DNA of 64,000 nt from Certhia americana (taxonomy: Eukaryota; Chordata; Aves; Passeriformes; Certhiidae), in the NCBI GenBank assembly GCA_018697195.1, contig CM031857.1:61249774-61313773 (forward strand), given 5' to 3'. This document shows, one piece after another, positions 50,090 through 62,480 of the stretch (position 1 is its first letter; every line of letters starts with the position of its first letter). The notes under the pieces are model-generated. The model did no database searches and was not told the DNA's origin. It saw only the letters and a program-made list of their open reading frames with translations. A program made the translations under genes and the position numbers.

Positions 50090-53000
50090 ATAGTTTTTAA
50101 GAACATATTTCAATTGGCTCATTGTCTCATGGAGGGTTAGAAGAAGCCATGGGAAAACAATGAGGGATTTTACAGTTTAGAAGAATAATTTTACTGGAGA
50201 AATTGATGCAACAACAGTATTACTTCCTGTAACAGTGGTGTATATCATGCTGGTTTTCTTCTGGAAGTATGAAGATAAATGAAAAAGAAAATATTTGATG
50301 GCATTTTGTTACACTGATGCTTTTATCTATGAAGAATTTGTTACAGCTTTACCAGAGATCTGGGAGTCGAGTCTGCTCTTCTTTTCCAGGGAGCAGCTAT
50401 TTCCCATTAAAATACCTCATATGCTTATGAATATTAACACTCACTTCACCTTCAGTGTTTCTCCAGTTGGCTGATGATTTCACTGATAGGTCAGAATCTC
50501 TTGGTGAAATCCTCTTTTTGTGTCTCTCCAGAACCAAACTTCTGGATGGGATTGATCTCTCTGCAGTGTACGGGTGGCAATAATTTCCCAATCCCCTTAG
50601 CTTTGATAGAAACAGATTCTATCACTGTATTTGAAATCAGCTGTACGTGTGTAGGACAAAGATGATGTATTTTACCACCCTAACAGTCCACTCTTTGAAC
50701 AGATATGACCCTGTAAAGTTTTGAGGATGTTGAAAGGACAGGATCCTATGGATATCTTTACGTATCACAAGCCATGGACTTGCAGTTCAGTGAGCTTTAG
50801 GGGCAGCAGTGAAGGTAGAAGGATGGCTGGTAACTTCACTCACCCTTGAAAGAACTCACAGTCCTTTTCCTTTTTTAACCTGTCAAATGAGAGGAGTCCA
50901 GTCCTTCTAGGTAACACCTGAGAGCATGTGGTAAATCATGTTGGAAAGGTAGAGGGAACAAAAGAATTCATTTTGTCATCTTACAAAGTCATGTGCTAAC
51001 CCAGAAATGTGCCCAAACTGGCTTTGATCTTCCCCTATTGTGTTGATATACACATCACAAAGGTGGTTGGCACTGCTGTCTAACTTAATTAACCTGGCAT
51101 ACAGTGCTCTCTGCTGCCTTTCCCTGTGTTTTTGTGGGCTTTTTTTTTTTTTTTCCCAATTCTCTTTGATCTATGTAAGCAAGTCAAATCACTGAAGCAG
51201 TTGAAGAATACAGATGCATACTCATGCTTCTTTCTTCCTGCAATACCATGAGATCTATTCCCAGTGGCCTTTTATCTCTTCCTGCTCTTTCCTCAACATA
51301 GGAATTTTTCTCTTACAGCAATTATGCATGTGTTTCAGTAAATAAAACTTGTGGCTGTGCTGTCTGGTATATGAATAGTGGTTGTATTCACAGAACATCA
51401 CTTCTATCCTGACTGTAGAATGTGTTGTAGGCATGATTGTTGTACAATTCCCTGAAAATTAGGAAATATTACTTCTGTTTCTACAGAGGACTCATCTAAC
51501 AGAGACATGAACAGCTTGTGGATACCTGAGAGTCTCAGTAACTATGTTAGAGTTTGAATGCAGCAGTAAGCGAGGTTGTCTAATATCAAAAATGGTGTAG
51601 GAGCATGGCAATGTAAAAGTAAATGCTTAGATGAAAAGTTTCAGCACACCTAACTAGGATTTTTACATTTATATGTGCTTATCCAAGATGAAAATACAAG
51701 GTATCCTGGAAATATGAATTCCCCACTGCAGGTTGTGGGCACCAGAATGCCTAAAATATCCAAAATATTTCAAATTCCACTCTTACTATTTAGAAGTTGA
51801 TAATTACTGTGTTAATACTATCTGACTCACTCCTCACTTCAGACTTCCACTTGTAAATTCTAAGGATGCATACCACCATTTTTTTGTTGTTGTTCATCGT
51901 GTGGTAATTTATACTTATCAAAACACACTATTTGCAAGTGGCAGTTAAAATTCACACAAGGGCCCTTCTATTTACTGAAACAAAATGTAGTTACATCTCA
52001 GCATACTCTGTTAATGGAATCAGAAAGCAAGTTCTATTTGCTCATAGGCTTTATGTTTACACTAAATACTCAAATGATTAAACCGTCCTTTATAAGTGCA
52101 AATCCATTCTCTTTGCCCCCCTGTAAAGGCAGTGATATTAATAAAATGAAAGGTGAGAGGATAGCTTATGTTTGTTGACTACTAATTCAGCAGTATAGCC
52201 TCTGGAAAATTTTGTCATTTATTGCTGCTCAGGAATTTATAACCTGGAGAAGCTGGTGATAATGGGCTTTAAGCCTTACAAACTCCCCAAACCACTGGAT
52301 TAAAGAATCTGCTGTATTCTGTGTAGTCCCTGAAGCACACTTTAATGGTTCTGCTGAAAGGGTATCAATCATACAGGAACCGTTCCACAAAGTTACACTT
52401 AGGCACTCCAAGATGGTTAAATGTTTTCATTTTCTGTAATGCAATATATTTGTAAAACTCTATCTAGGAAGCCTAGCTATTAGAATCTTGGCAGCAAGAA
52501 TCATGCAATCCATTTTACTTTGTTTTTAATTTCTGTAACTTTGAACTCCTAAGTTTTATGGATCTCTCCTTCTTTTTCAGACATTTTTGTTTCAGGTTTT
52601 TTTTCTTATGCTTTTCTATTCATAGGTGGGAATTGGAAAGCAAGTATGATTTTCTTTTCATTTATAGGTGTGATATTTTGTTTTTTTTTCCAGACATGAT
52701 CATTCATGCTGGTTATCCCTGCATGCTGGAAAGTTTTCTGCTTTTGGTTACCCATCAGAAAATTTGTGTTTTCACAGAAAATATAGTAAAATATTCTCTT
52801 TAAGGAACTTCCCCGATTGGGAAAGTTAGTATGTTTCATATATCATTATCAATAATAAAACATTGCAAAAGGATAAATTCTAAAAAAAATAATCTGTTAG
52901 TCAAGTCCAATTTCAATTAAAAAAGGAATGCTGTTTATCCCTTTAGCCGTTCCAGAATCTTTTTCTGCAGTTATATTCATAGGTTACTCAATTCAAAATT

Positions 53001-56000
53001 GCCTAATTAATGACTGTCAACTAATATCACATTTGTGACTGTGAGACTATAATCAACTATAATATGTGAATTTATTTACATGTAAACATTTAAAGTGATG
53101 TATTTTGGAAAAAAAGTTGGAAGATAGATAATTTTTCTTCTCAAAGGCTTTGCACAATGTATTTAAATAATATGAACTAATATAATGCTTTATTTAGAAA
53201 AAGCTTGGAACAGGAATACCAATTTGCAATCACTAACAAGGCATTTTTAGGCAGGGGTATCATTCTAGTTTGTTTCACAGTCTTAAGGAGGTTTATCCTT
53301 TAAATTCTAAATTCTGCAGATTTTTAGAATATGCAACTATCTGCTACAGGTTCTCTGTTCTTGAACTCACATTTCAAAGAATAATGCAACTATAATAAGA
53401 ATTACAACCAGTGTAATTCTATAAATTGACATTATGCTATTAGATAAACTAATTCAAAAGGCTGTTACACCAAATCTTCTGTTTTTCTGAGGCCATGAGG
53501 TAAATGAAAAACAGACAAGCTTTCTTATGCTGTATAAAACCAGGAAACATTATAAATGTTGGCAGCAGTGATTGATGCTAATGTTTCTGGAAAAAAGTTG
53601 AATTTATAGAAGTTGTAGTGGCAAGATTATATCATTAAGATAAAGCCACAGTCATATGCAACAACACACTAATGTTTTTCTATGGCTTTAGTTGCTCCAA
53701 GTCATTTGGTCCTTTTCCATCCATATACACCACCTTGAAGACATCAGAATGTTTAGCAACGTTATTTAAAAACAACTCAGTAGCACAGGGTCCAGATTCA
53801 TACTGGAACTCCTCTCTCTAAAATTTATTTTGAGGTTGAGCGTGGTTTTGCTTTGTTTCTTTGGGTTTTGTTGGGTTTTTTCCTCTAATGAAGATTTTCC
53901 TATCTTATTTCTCTGTTACAGTAAACTCAGACTTTAGAGTATAAATCTGAGATAGCTGTAACATTGTTAAAAATGGGCATAATTTAAATAATTTTTTAAA
54001 AATTATTATTATATGCTATTAATTCAGTACAATATTTCTGATAATTTGAAATCTGCATCTTTCTTCATTCAAACAACTCAATGAAATATTGATTTATCAT
54101 TATATCAAGATTCTTAAATAATTTTGCAGGAATTGATTTGTGCATACTTGAAATTATTGTTTGCTTGTTTAATATTTTGAAAGCACATCATGGTTAATTT
54201 ATTTTTCTAAGATATAAAGTGTCTTCATCATCTTAGCTCTCTCAGCTCTAACATTTCTGTTTCCCTCTCTCTTTGATTTGTTTACTTCCTGAGGCTTCAA
54301 TACTAACATGTCAGGAAATGGAAAAATGAGGTAGATATTTGTCAGCTCTTTCTATTTTGAGATCAAGAAAATATTCTATAAGTCAGTGCTCTTAGAAGAC
54401 ATTTTGTGATAAAGCCAAAATTTACTTTTTTTTTTTTAATCTAAATGCATTTTATGGACATTTCCTTCAGATATCAAAAAATTCCTTATTTGTTGACATT
54501 AGAAAACACTGGTCTAGTTGCTTGCTTGTACAATTCCCTGTATTTAAAATATAACTTTAAGAACAATGAACATGAACTTAATTGATTTCAATTGAAACTG
54601 AGAATTGTGCATGCTAAGTGCTGGGTAAATATCATTTAAAAATCATTTTTAGATAAGATGCCCACCTTCATCCCTGCCTACCTGAGTGCCTGACATGGTG
54701 TCTTTCCATATCAAAGCTGCAATAGCTTTAGACTTACCAGGTACAGGCACAAGTCTCAGCCATTTTTAGGTTCCCTGTTAGAATGAGGCTTGAGTTCAGC
54801 AGACACTTTCTCTTCCCTGATTTGCATGGACAGGAAACAAGTAAAAATGTTGGAGATTGTCATGTGCATGCTGTTCTCCAACATATATTTCTTGTGGGCA
54901 GAGAGGGGACCAGGAGCTCAGAATACACTGCAGTCACGCCATCCACTTAATGCAATGTAAGAATCCAAACCCAGACACAGCAGACTTCTAAAAGCAAATT
55001 TGTAATACTCATATACAGGTAAGTAGTAATAGTCCACCTTCAAATAGAAACCCCACATTAACACTTAAAATTATTTTCTGCATTTAATTAACACTGTAAA
55101 GAAACAACAACAAAAAATATGCAAACAAAAGAATGTAAGACTATGCACTTTTTACTTACATTAAGGACAGTAATTTTACTTTTATTCACTTCCCCTATCT
55201 GACATGTGAGAGTCAAAGGTAAACTATTTTAAATCTGACTGATAAACAGGTACATTGGGAAGGCCTGGGTTTGTGTTTATTCAATCCATAACTGTATTCA
55301 TAATCTCACCATAATTAGCAATCTAACTGCCTGCATTAAAAGGGTAAATCTGCAAACACTTGTGCATATGAACTCTATTTCAGTTAATACCCCAAGAAAA
55401 ATTGCTTCTGATTTATGTATGTTGTGACATTTCTATCTGATCTTCAAAGCTTTTGCTTTGTTGTGTATAAATGCTTCTATTTCAATTGACTTTTTTAAAT
55501 TTGAAAAGTTTTCTGTGGTATAAAGTAGGAAATATATTAAAGAAGGTAATGGGTTTCTTAATCTCCAAAACATTCTTTCAACCAAACAAGCAAATAAAAA
55601 GCCCCAAACAACCCCTCCTCACATTATCAACAACAGGAAAAGACATCTTATGCAACAGTATTCAACCGAGCCTGCTACTTGGTTACCAGCAATTACTGTG
55701 AAAGACAGCATTAACCTGGCAGGATACTCACTTAGCTGGTTAACTTCTTTCCCTGTTGAAAAAAGAACCATACCCTCTGCAATCCTTGTCTTATCTATTT
55801 TTTCTTTTTAATTTTTTTAATTAGGCACAAATATTACCTCTTACCATAGTCTTTAATGAATATACAACCTATATTGAAAGTCCAAATACAATATTTTTGC
55901 TGTTTTTTTCCTAATACAGGACTACATACGTCTATTTGGACATTTCAAGAGGACCAGAAATGTGGTTTGTGTCTTGTTTCGTCCCTATTCTCATTCTGCT

Positions 56001-56604
56001 TTTTACCTATATATTTTTTTATTGCTTCGGTCATCTTTATAAATATTGAATCAGGAGTCATTAGTTTTTAATTCCCTGAATCATCCCAAATACCTTGGTA
56101 ATAAAATAGCTACACTGTTCGAACCTAAAATTTCTTTCTCTACTGTCATAACTGTGTGACTGAGTGCACATCTTTTTTAGTAACTAAGCCATTTCATTTT
56201 AAGTTCCCCCAAAGAACTCTCAGGTGAGAACCATCTGCTACTTTGAATGTTTGTTCCTTAATATATCACTTTGAGCTCCATCTGACTTCTCATTTTCTGA
56301 CAACAACTCATCTTCATTACCTGAAGAGAGTGGTTCCAAATCACATATCTTCTCAACTTCCCCATGCTGGAAGCTGACACAAATCAATCATTTCCTTGAA
56401 ACCTTGAAAGACGTTTCTCCTTAATTTCCCCCCCTTTTTTTTTTTTTTTTGAATTTTCTTTTTGCTTAATCCTAGGAATTCAGAGATGAATATTTTTCCT
56501 AAAATGATACAGTCAAATTACTGTAATTTGGAGTTTATAATAATATCCATCTTCTCTTTGAATTTTCTTCATTCTTATTTTATATTCTAATCTTTAAAAG
56601 TATT

Positions 56605-56606
<2 letters not shown>

Positions 56607-56653
<47 letters not shown>
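56607..56653. repeat. T homopolymer, 47 bases
   Basis: The longest single-base run in the window. It could be the poly(A) tail of a minus-strand retroposon, but the sequence to its right (56654 onward) is not recognised as one. Its exact length is likely unreliable. Confidence 0.95.
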
Positions 56654-56654
<1 letters not shown>

Positions 56655-58177
56655 GTAATATCAATTTCAAGTCAATATGCATGACAAAACAATCAGAGAA
56701 TGAACTCCAATCAGAAGAGAAATATCTACTCTCTGATGGCTATATTTTACTATCTACAAAAATCCCACTGAGGAGCTTTGGCAGAGTATCTCTCCAAAGC
56801 AATTACAAATCTTTATGTGGTACATATAATATGGTGACAGGTCTCTATTAATAAAGAGAAAAAGGAATAATTTTACTTCTTTATCCTTTGGGCTCCAGGA
56901 ACAACACCATAAACAACAAAATTGAACTACCAAACTGTAAAGGATATTTTTTAACATTCCTAACTACATAGTGGAAAATCAAACTTCCCACATATGTGTT
57001 ATTTCTCACTTAGAACAAATATTCTTCTTAATGTTTATCTAACAAAATTTACACCTTTAGCTAAAGCCTCTGATCCATTATACATTTTCCTTATATGAGT
57101 TACAAATAACACAATGTCAACCTCTTAGCTGAAGAAAAAAATGTTCAATATAATGAATTTCATTAATTTGGATCTCCAGGTCCAAAACTCCACATCCTTT
57201 AACATCCTGAGCTATATTACCAGGCGTTCTGAGCATAAATATAACAAGAATATTTGACAGAAATTTCTTGGGTTTTAATTGTTGTCATTTGACAACGTGT
57301 TCCTGAAAGAACAGGATGCTAAACATAATAGTCTGAAAGGAAAAAAATCTTTTAAGATGTGGAGCTCTTTTTAAGTAGATTTCTGCCTTCAAAGACTTTA
57401 TTTAATGGTTTGAAATATTGATTGATTGATGTGAGTTGTGCGTTTGTATGTTTATTCCAGACTTTCCACTCTACATTTTTTTCTTCTGAGTTATTCCAGC
57501 TACCTGTTTGTAATTCCTAGTTTTTTTCTGTCACTTTCATGTTCAATATTTTATTTACCAAATTGTCTGCAGCAGGAATATGAGTGCATATCTCTAACTG
57601 TATGGAACGCCTTTCGCATGTTGTAAAACACATGCATTGTTACTTTTTTTCCCTATTACCTAAAGATGCATATTTTTTAATGAAAACTTGGACAATGTTT
57701 GGTTTAGGTTGGTTGGTTGGTTTCATTTGTTGCCTTTCCATTCCTCTTTCGCCCAAGGTCAGCTGTTTAAGTTGTTAACCCTGGGTGATAAATCATTCAG
57801 AAGTTTCCTAGTCACTAGGGAGAGACTTTCAGGTTGGCTGTTACCTCTAAGAAGGACATTTTGGATAAAAATGAATGAAAGTCAGTCCAAGATACTTTTC
57901 CAATAAAAACAGCCAATTTTTATAAACAACCGTCCTTGCATTACTACTGTGAAACATTGGGGATACAGAAACTGTAGCTAAATATTGAGGTATTGCACAG
58001 CTATTTGAAATATAAAATGAATATCATAGGGCTTGCAAGATGTAAAGGCAGTTAGGAGATATCTAAGCCAAAGGGGAAAGCTTTAAGACAGCAAAGAGTA
58101 GATGCTATGTCTGCAATGCCTTGAAGAAGTCATCTTATCTCACCACTCTATAGTGATTCAGGTAAGTATTTTCCATA

Positions 58178-58214
<37 letters not shown>
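58178..58214. repeat. (TAC)n trinucleotide repeat
   Basis: About 12 perfect TAC units. Confidence 0.95.
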
Positions 58215-58215
<1 letters not shown>

Positions 58216-58856
58216 AGTTAATAATATCTAATATTATTAACTTGATTTTTTTATTACTAATGACCTCTAATATTTCTCACTAAATTGTTTCTTTTTTTTT
58301 TTTTTTATCAGCTCAAAAAGCAAAGCAAAATCAGTACTTTGTTTTTCTTCAGATAAAAATTATAGAAACACTGCATTATGTTGGGTATACATACATTTTT
58401 TGTGTTAGAGGAGACTATACATAAAGTCCATAGCTATGGGTTCAGAACCTTGACTGCAGATATCCTAAGTCATGCAGGATTTAAAATGGAACAGAAGCGA
58501 ACCCAGTTCTCAGGAATCCACCCAGAGCTGAGGGAAATTACAAAATCCTTCAGGAGGCCAGGAAAGTATTTACAAAAGCATTTCAAATCACCACAGACAT
58601 CTAATTTCAGGTGACTGTATCATATCCATGCTACATAACTAAGCCTTAATCCATTGTTGAAGAAAAGAGACTGAAAATCTCTGGCTAAGAAAACCAGCGA
58701 GTAACTTGCCTAGCAGGTACTAGCTGTTTCCTACAAACGGTATTTATTTCTGAAGGCAACCAACTAAAAGGAGCATGAGAATTCAACAGAATAGCAAAAC
58801 AAGTAAAATAGCTGGATACAAGACAAGGCTACTTTATGCAGTATTTTAAAAACCAA

Positions 58857-58877
58857 CTAAATAAATAAATAAATAAA
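58857..58877. repeat. (AATA)n microsatellite
   Basis: Five AATA units. Confidence 0.85.
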
Positions 58878-59984
58878 GGAAGAAATGCTATGATATGTGA
58901 TTTCCAAGTGCCCTTATGAAAACACTAGACAGGAAAGACGTGATTGGCAAGTGCTTCAAGTCCATGCATAAACACAATTAATCTCATTTCGGTAACCACC
59001 TTAAATCAGGTAGACCTCATGTGATCAAATTCGTTAATTTTGCAAGTTTGATATTCCCTTTCAGTTATACTTTTGGTCAATTTGATGTGTAGAAATGACC
59101 TGGGTAATTATCTTCTCACTTTCAGGTAATAGATTCACTCACTAAATGCTGGAAAGCTGATGTAATATATTCAACAGACAATTAACACTCTTGGGAGGGG
59201 AATAATTAATATACTATATTTTCTGCCACAGCCAATATATGCAGGAAAATAGAACATACCAGTTCTGAGTTGTTTTGCATCTTCCAGACTCCAGTGCAAA
59301 TAGCTCCTTTTTATCCTTTCTTCTATTCCTCACTGCGACATATCTACAGTTCTCCAATTTCTGCAGTACCCTCACACTGCAGGAATTGGAAAAGCATTAC
59401 TGGTATTCACTCTACAGAGCTTATACTGCTTCAATTGCTCTGGTGTATTGTGACCCTCCTTTTGCAGCATGTACACAAATTTCTTATTGCCTTAACTGAT
59501 TTTTAATGACCTGACCCAAAATCAAAATGCAACCTGAACATTAGGCTAAATCAAATCTTTTCATGCTTATGTTGTGCTGAAATCACATGTGGTTGCTCTT
59601 ATTCTAACAGTATTGCTCCGGTGAGCTTAAGAACACTTACTGTTCAGTAATGGTAATTTTCTCCCTTCCAAAGCAAAAATAATTAAGTCCTGTCTTAGGG
59701 TCAGCAAAGATAATATACTTTCAGTAAAAAAATAATATGTACTGATTATGTAAAATCATATTTTCCCACTATTATATGATATTCTGCAATCAAAGCCATG
59801 CAGGACTAACTGCTAGACAAGGCTGAACAATGGAAAAGATCATGCATTTTACTTTATGTGAAAGTAATTTTCCAATTATATATTTCCTTTCTCATTTCTT
59901 TATTGTTTAAGAATACTTTGCAAAGAAAGTATCACATGTAAAATTCAAAAGGATGTAGAATTTTTCTTGTGATTAATTATTAAA

Positions 59985-60258
59985 TGGCAATAGGAAAAGA
60001 GGACACAGTCTTAAGCTGCCCCAAGGGAGGTTTAGGTTGGACATTAGGAAGAATTTCTTCACAGAAAGGGTTCTTAGATATTGGAATAGGCTGCCCAGGG
60101 AGGTTTTGGAGTCATCATCTGGAGGTGTTCAAGGAAAGACTGGATATATTACTCAGCTGGCGACGTGCCTTGGTCTAGTTGACATCATGGTGTTAGGCCA
60201 TAGGTTGAACTTGATGGTCTCAGAGAGCTTTTCCAACCTAAATGATTCTGTCATAATT
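59985..60258 (+). mobile_element. CR1 LINE, 3' end fragment, well preserved
   Basis: The best-preserved CR1 in the window. It reads "gaggtttaggttggacatta", "ggaagaatttcttcacagaa", "ggaataggctgcccaggga" and "ggaggtgttcaaggaaagac". The 3' part reads "gttgaacttgatggtctcag" and "ttttccaacctaaatgattc". All are in CR1 sense and order up to the 3' end. It is truncated at the 5' side, as most CR1 copies are. Open frames through it are not intact parts of the reverse transcriptase, because this region is mostly the 3' end of ORF2 and the 3' UTR. Confidence 0.93.
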
Positions 60259-60259
60259 T

Positions 60260-60293
60260 AAAAAAAAAAAAAAATATGTATATATATATATAA
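60260..60293. repeat. A run followed by (TA)n after a CR1 tail
   Basis: The CR1 tail reads attctgtcataattt and then about 15 A and about 8 TA units. Bird CR1 usually ends in ATTCTATGA repeats and not in poly(A), so this tract probably arose at the end of the element or was already at the insertion site. Confidence 0.85.
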
Positions 60294-61499
60294 TAAGCAT
60301 ATATTGCACAGGATAAGTATTTAGATGTAAGGACTTGACAAGTTATAATTCAGGAAAGTAGTTCTAATAAATGTAATAAATGTATATTACTATTGCTACT
60401 GTAAAATTAAAGTTGAAGAGTCAACACTATAAAACAATATATGCTGCACAACTTTTTTTCCCCCCTTCTTTTTCTTTTTTTTCTTTGCAGAATATCAGGC
60501 TTATATGATATCCACGTAGCTCCCCTATTCCCTCATTGCCAAAATACCCTTCATGTCTCTAGCTCCCTGCTCGCACAAATCTCTTTCTTCTTCCTTATAA
60601 TCTTAAATCTTTCCATTGCACTCAAATGCAACTTTTGTCTGCATGAGGGCAACAGAGAGAAGTGGTAATGACATGTGTACCCAGAAGCAATCAAGTATAC
60701 AGCTTACTAACTGAGTCATGCCAACATGTCAAATCTACTTTATCTCTTTCTAACACAAAAGGCTCTTCAATTAATTGGTTTGTTACAGACATTCAGAATT
60801 GGATATTGCTATTCCTTGATGTGAATCAGGAGGCAGTCAAATCTCATCTGCACATTTGAGTGATACTTGGCTAAACCATCTCATTACTGTGGGCTTTTAA
60901 AGCATGCATTTTTCTTTCAACATTTTGCTTCAAAGCAATGGCTTAATTCAGAAGGGGACATAGATAGTATATCTGTCTGGGGCTTATTCTAAGACAGAGA
61001 CTTGCTCAAATCCTAAAAATTCAGCTCCAGATGCTGCCTAAACCTGCAAATACCTAAATATCTAAATTCATGAGTTTTGTTTCCCTTGTGATTATAGTGG
61101 TTTTTTCCCCCATAATCTTCCATATTTCTGCTCATGGACAAAGCTCATTATCAGCTATCCAGCTTACAAAACCCATCAGAACTTAGAAATTCCCTATTTT
61201 TATTCTGAATCGGTCTCCAGTGTAAGTTTTCAATGTCTAACTCACATAAAGGACAAAGACAAGATTTAATAATCTAGTAAGTAGATGTTGAGAACAGGTA
61301 TAAAAGAAAACCAAAAGAGATTAGAATTCATGTGCTTTAACTATATGCATCCAGTACTTACTAGAATCTAGTCACTGGGAGATAATATCCTTTCATAACC
61401 AGTAGAGTTCTCTTCATTTTTAGAAAGCAGTTAATCTGATTTAGTTTAGATGATCACCTTTAAATTAATGTAAATTACTCCTTTGAGATAAATATGAGG
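60294..61499. other. Unique AT-rich non-coding sequence
   Basis: No recognisable gene or repeat beyond short T and C runs at about 60450-60483. Confidence 0.55.
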
Positions 61500-62480
61500 G
61501 TCTGATATGTTCTAAAGCTCACCCTCTAACAGCCCTACAAACAGCAGTCCAAGGTAAGATCATTTTGAGCCCTCAGTTCCCAGAAGATAAGGGGTTACTG
61601 AGTATGTCTCAAACACTGATAACCAGATGGCTGAGAAGCCAGCCAAGGGCTGTCAGTAACAACAGACAAGAATTGTTAGTAATAGTCAAAGACTGTTGGT
61701 ATTAACATGCTGTGAGAAAGAACAAGTTTTGGCTGGAGAAGGGAGCCCAAGTGGAGATAGGGTATTGCTTTTCTATGAGAAAGGAAAAAAACACAGTACA
61801 GCCCACTCTCAGAAATGACTGGCAGAAGTAGATATAGACTATACAGTGGGATCTGGACCACCAAAGACCCCCAAAGTCCTCTGACCGTTTTCCAGAAAGC
61901 CCTAAAGTAACAGACTACACTTGACAACTAATTAGTATAGAAAGCAGGAAACCTGTCTTTGGGTGGAGAAATATGTCTGTAAAAACTCACCTCTCATGAC
62001 CCAGGCAGTGCCCCTGGACTCTGAACATCTCATCAGCTAGACCATGGTAACTGCATTGTTTCTTATCAGCTGGATTGATGCTGAAACCAGAACTGGCATC
62101 ACCTTTCCTGGGTCAGCTCTGAGACCAGGATCGGCATCCCATCAGCTGTATTGATGCTGTAACAAGGGCTAGTGATTTCTTTTTTTTTACCCTCTCTTTT
62201 TCTTCTTCTTTTCCTCTTTTGTTTTTCTCTTTGCCTTTCTTTAATTCATCTCTCTCTTTTTAATTAACCTCTTTAATTTTTCTTTTCCCTTTCACTACAC
62301 CCTTCTGACCAAAACCCACTGCCATGTGCCTGTATAGCAGATCAGAGACTAACAGACCAATTTCCATGCCATGTGTGTAATTTACTAATTAAACACTTTC
62401 AGTGTTTGTGGACCCTCTGACCTTCATAGTTCCTTTTGACTAAGGAGCATTTTTGAATCTTAAGTGTCTCCTTTCTTTTA
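61500..62480 (+). mobile_element. Probable LTR-retrotransposon-derived sequence
   Basis: The stretch is richer in G and C than its flanks and has an LTR-like layout. A G/A-rich left half (for example "ggctgagaagccagccaagg", "ggagaagggagcccaagtgg" and "aagacccccaaagtcctctg") is followed by two imperfectly repeated motifs around "gattgatgctgaaaccagaa" and "gtattgatgctgtaacaagg" (62074 and 62150). Then come a long T/C-rich block (62170-62290), an ATTAAA poly(A)-like signal (62388) and a GT-rich segment ("cagtgtttgtggaccctctg"). From memory this resembles long bird ERV LTRs, but I could not fix its termini or find target duplications. Family unassigned. Confidence 0.45.

Larger units (their letters stand above)
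50090..59984. other. Long unique AT-rich stretch without recognisable genes
   Basis: About 10 kb with no gene or transposon recognised. Simple repeats are listed separately. One open frame (58378-58614, 78 codons) is followed by a GT dinucleotide, but its peptide is unknown to me and no other coding support is visible. Confidence 0.55.

Noticed and set aside
49736..50122. Open frame of 128 codons on the minus strand
   Set aside because: Mostly translation of the second GGAAGG array. The non-repeat end has no recognisable domain.
56607..56653. Poly(A) tail of a minus-strand retroposon
   Set aside because: The sequence to the right is not recognised as SINE, LINE or gene-derived. It is kept only as a homopolymer.
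58378..58614. 78-codon open frame followed by a GT, possibly an exon
   Set aside because: The peptide matches nothing I know, and there is no clear acceptor or second exon.
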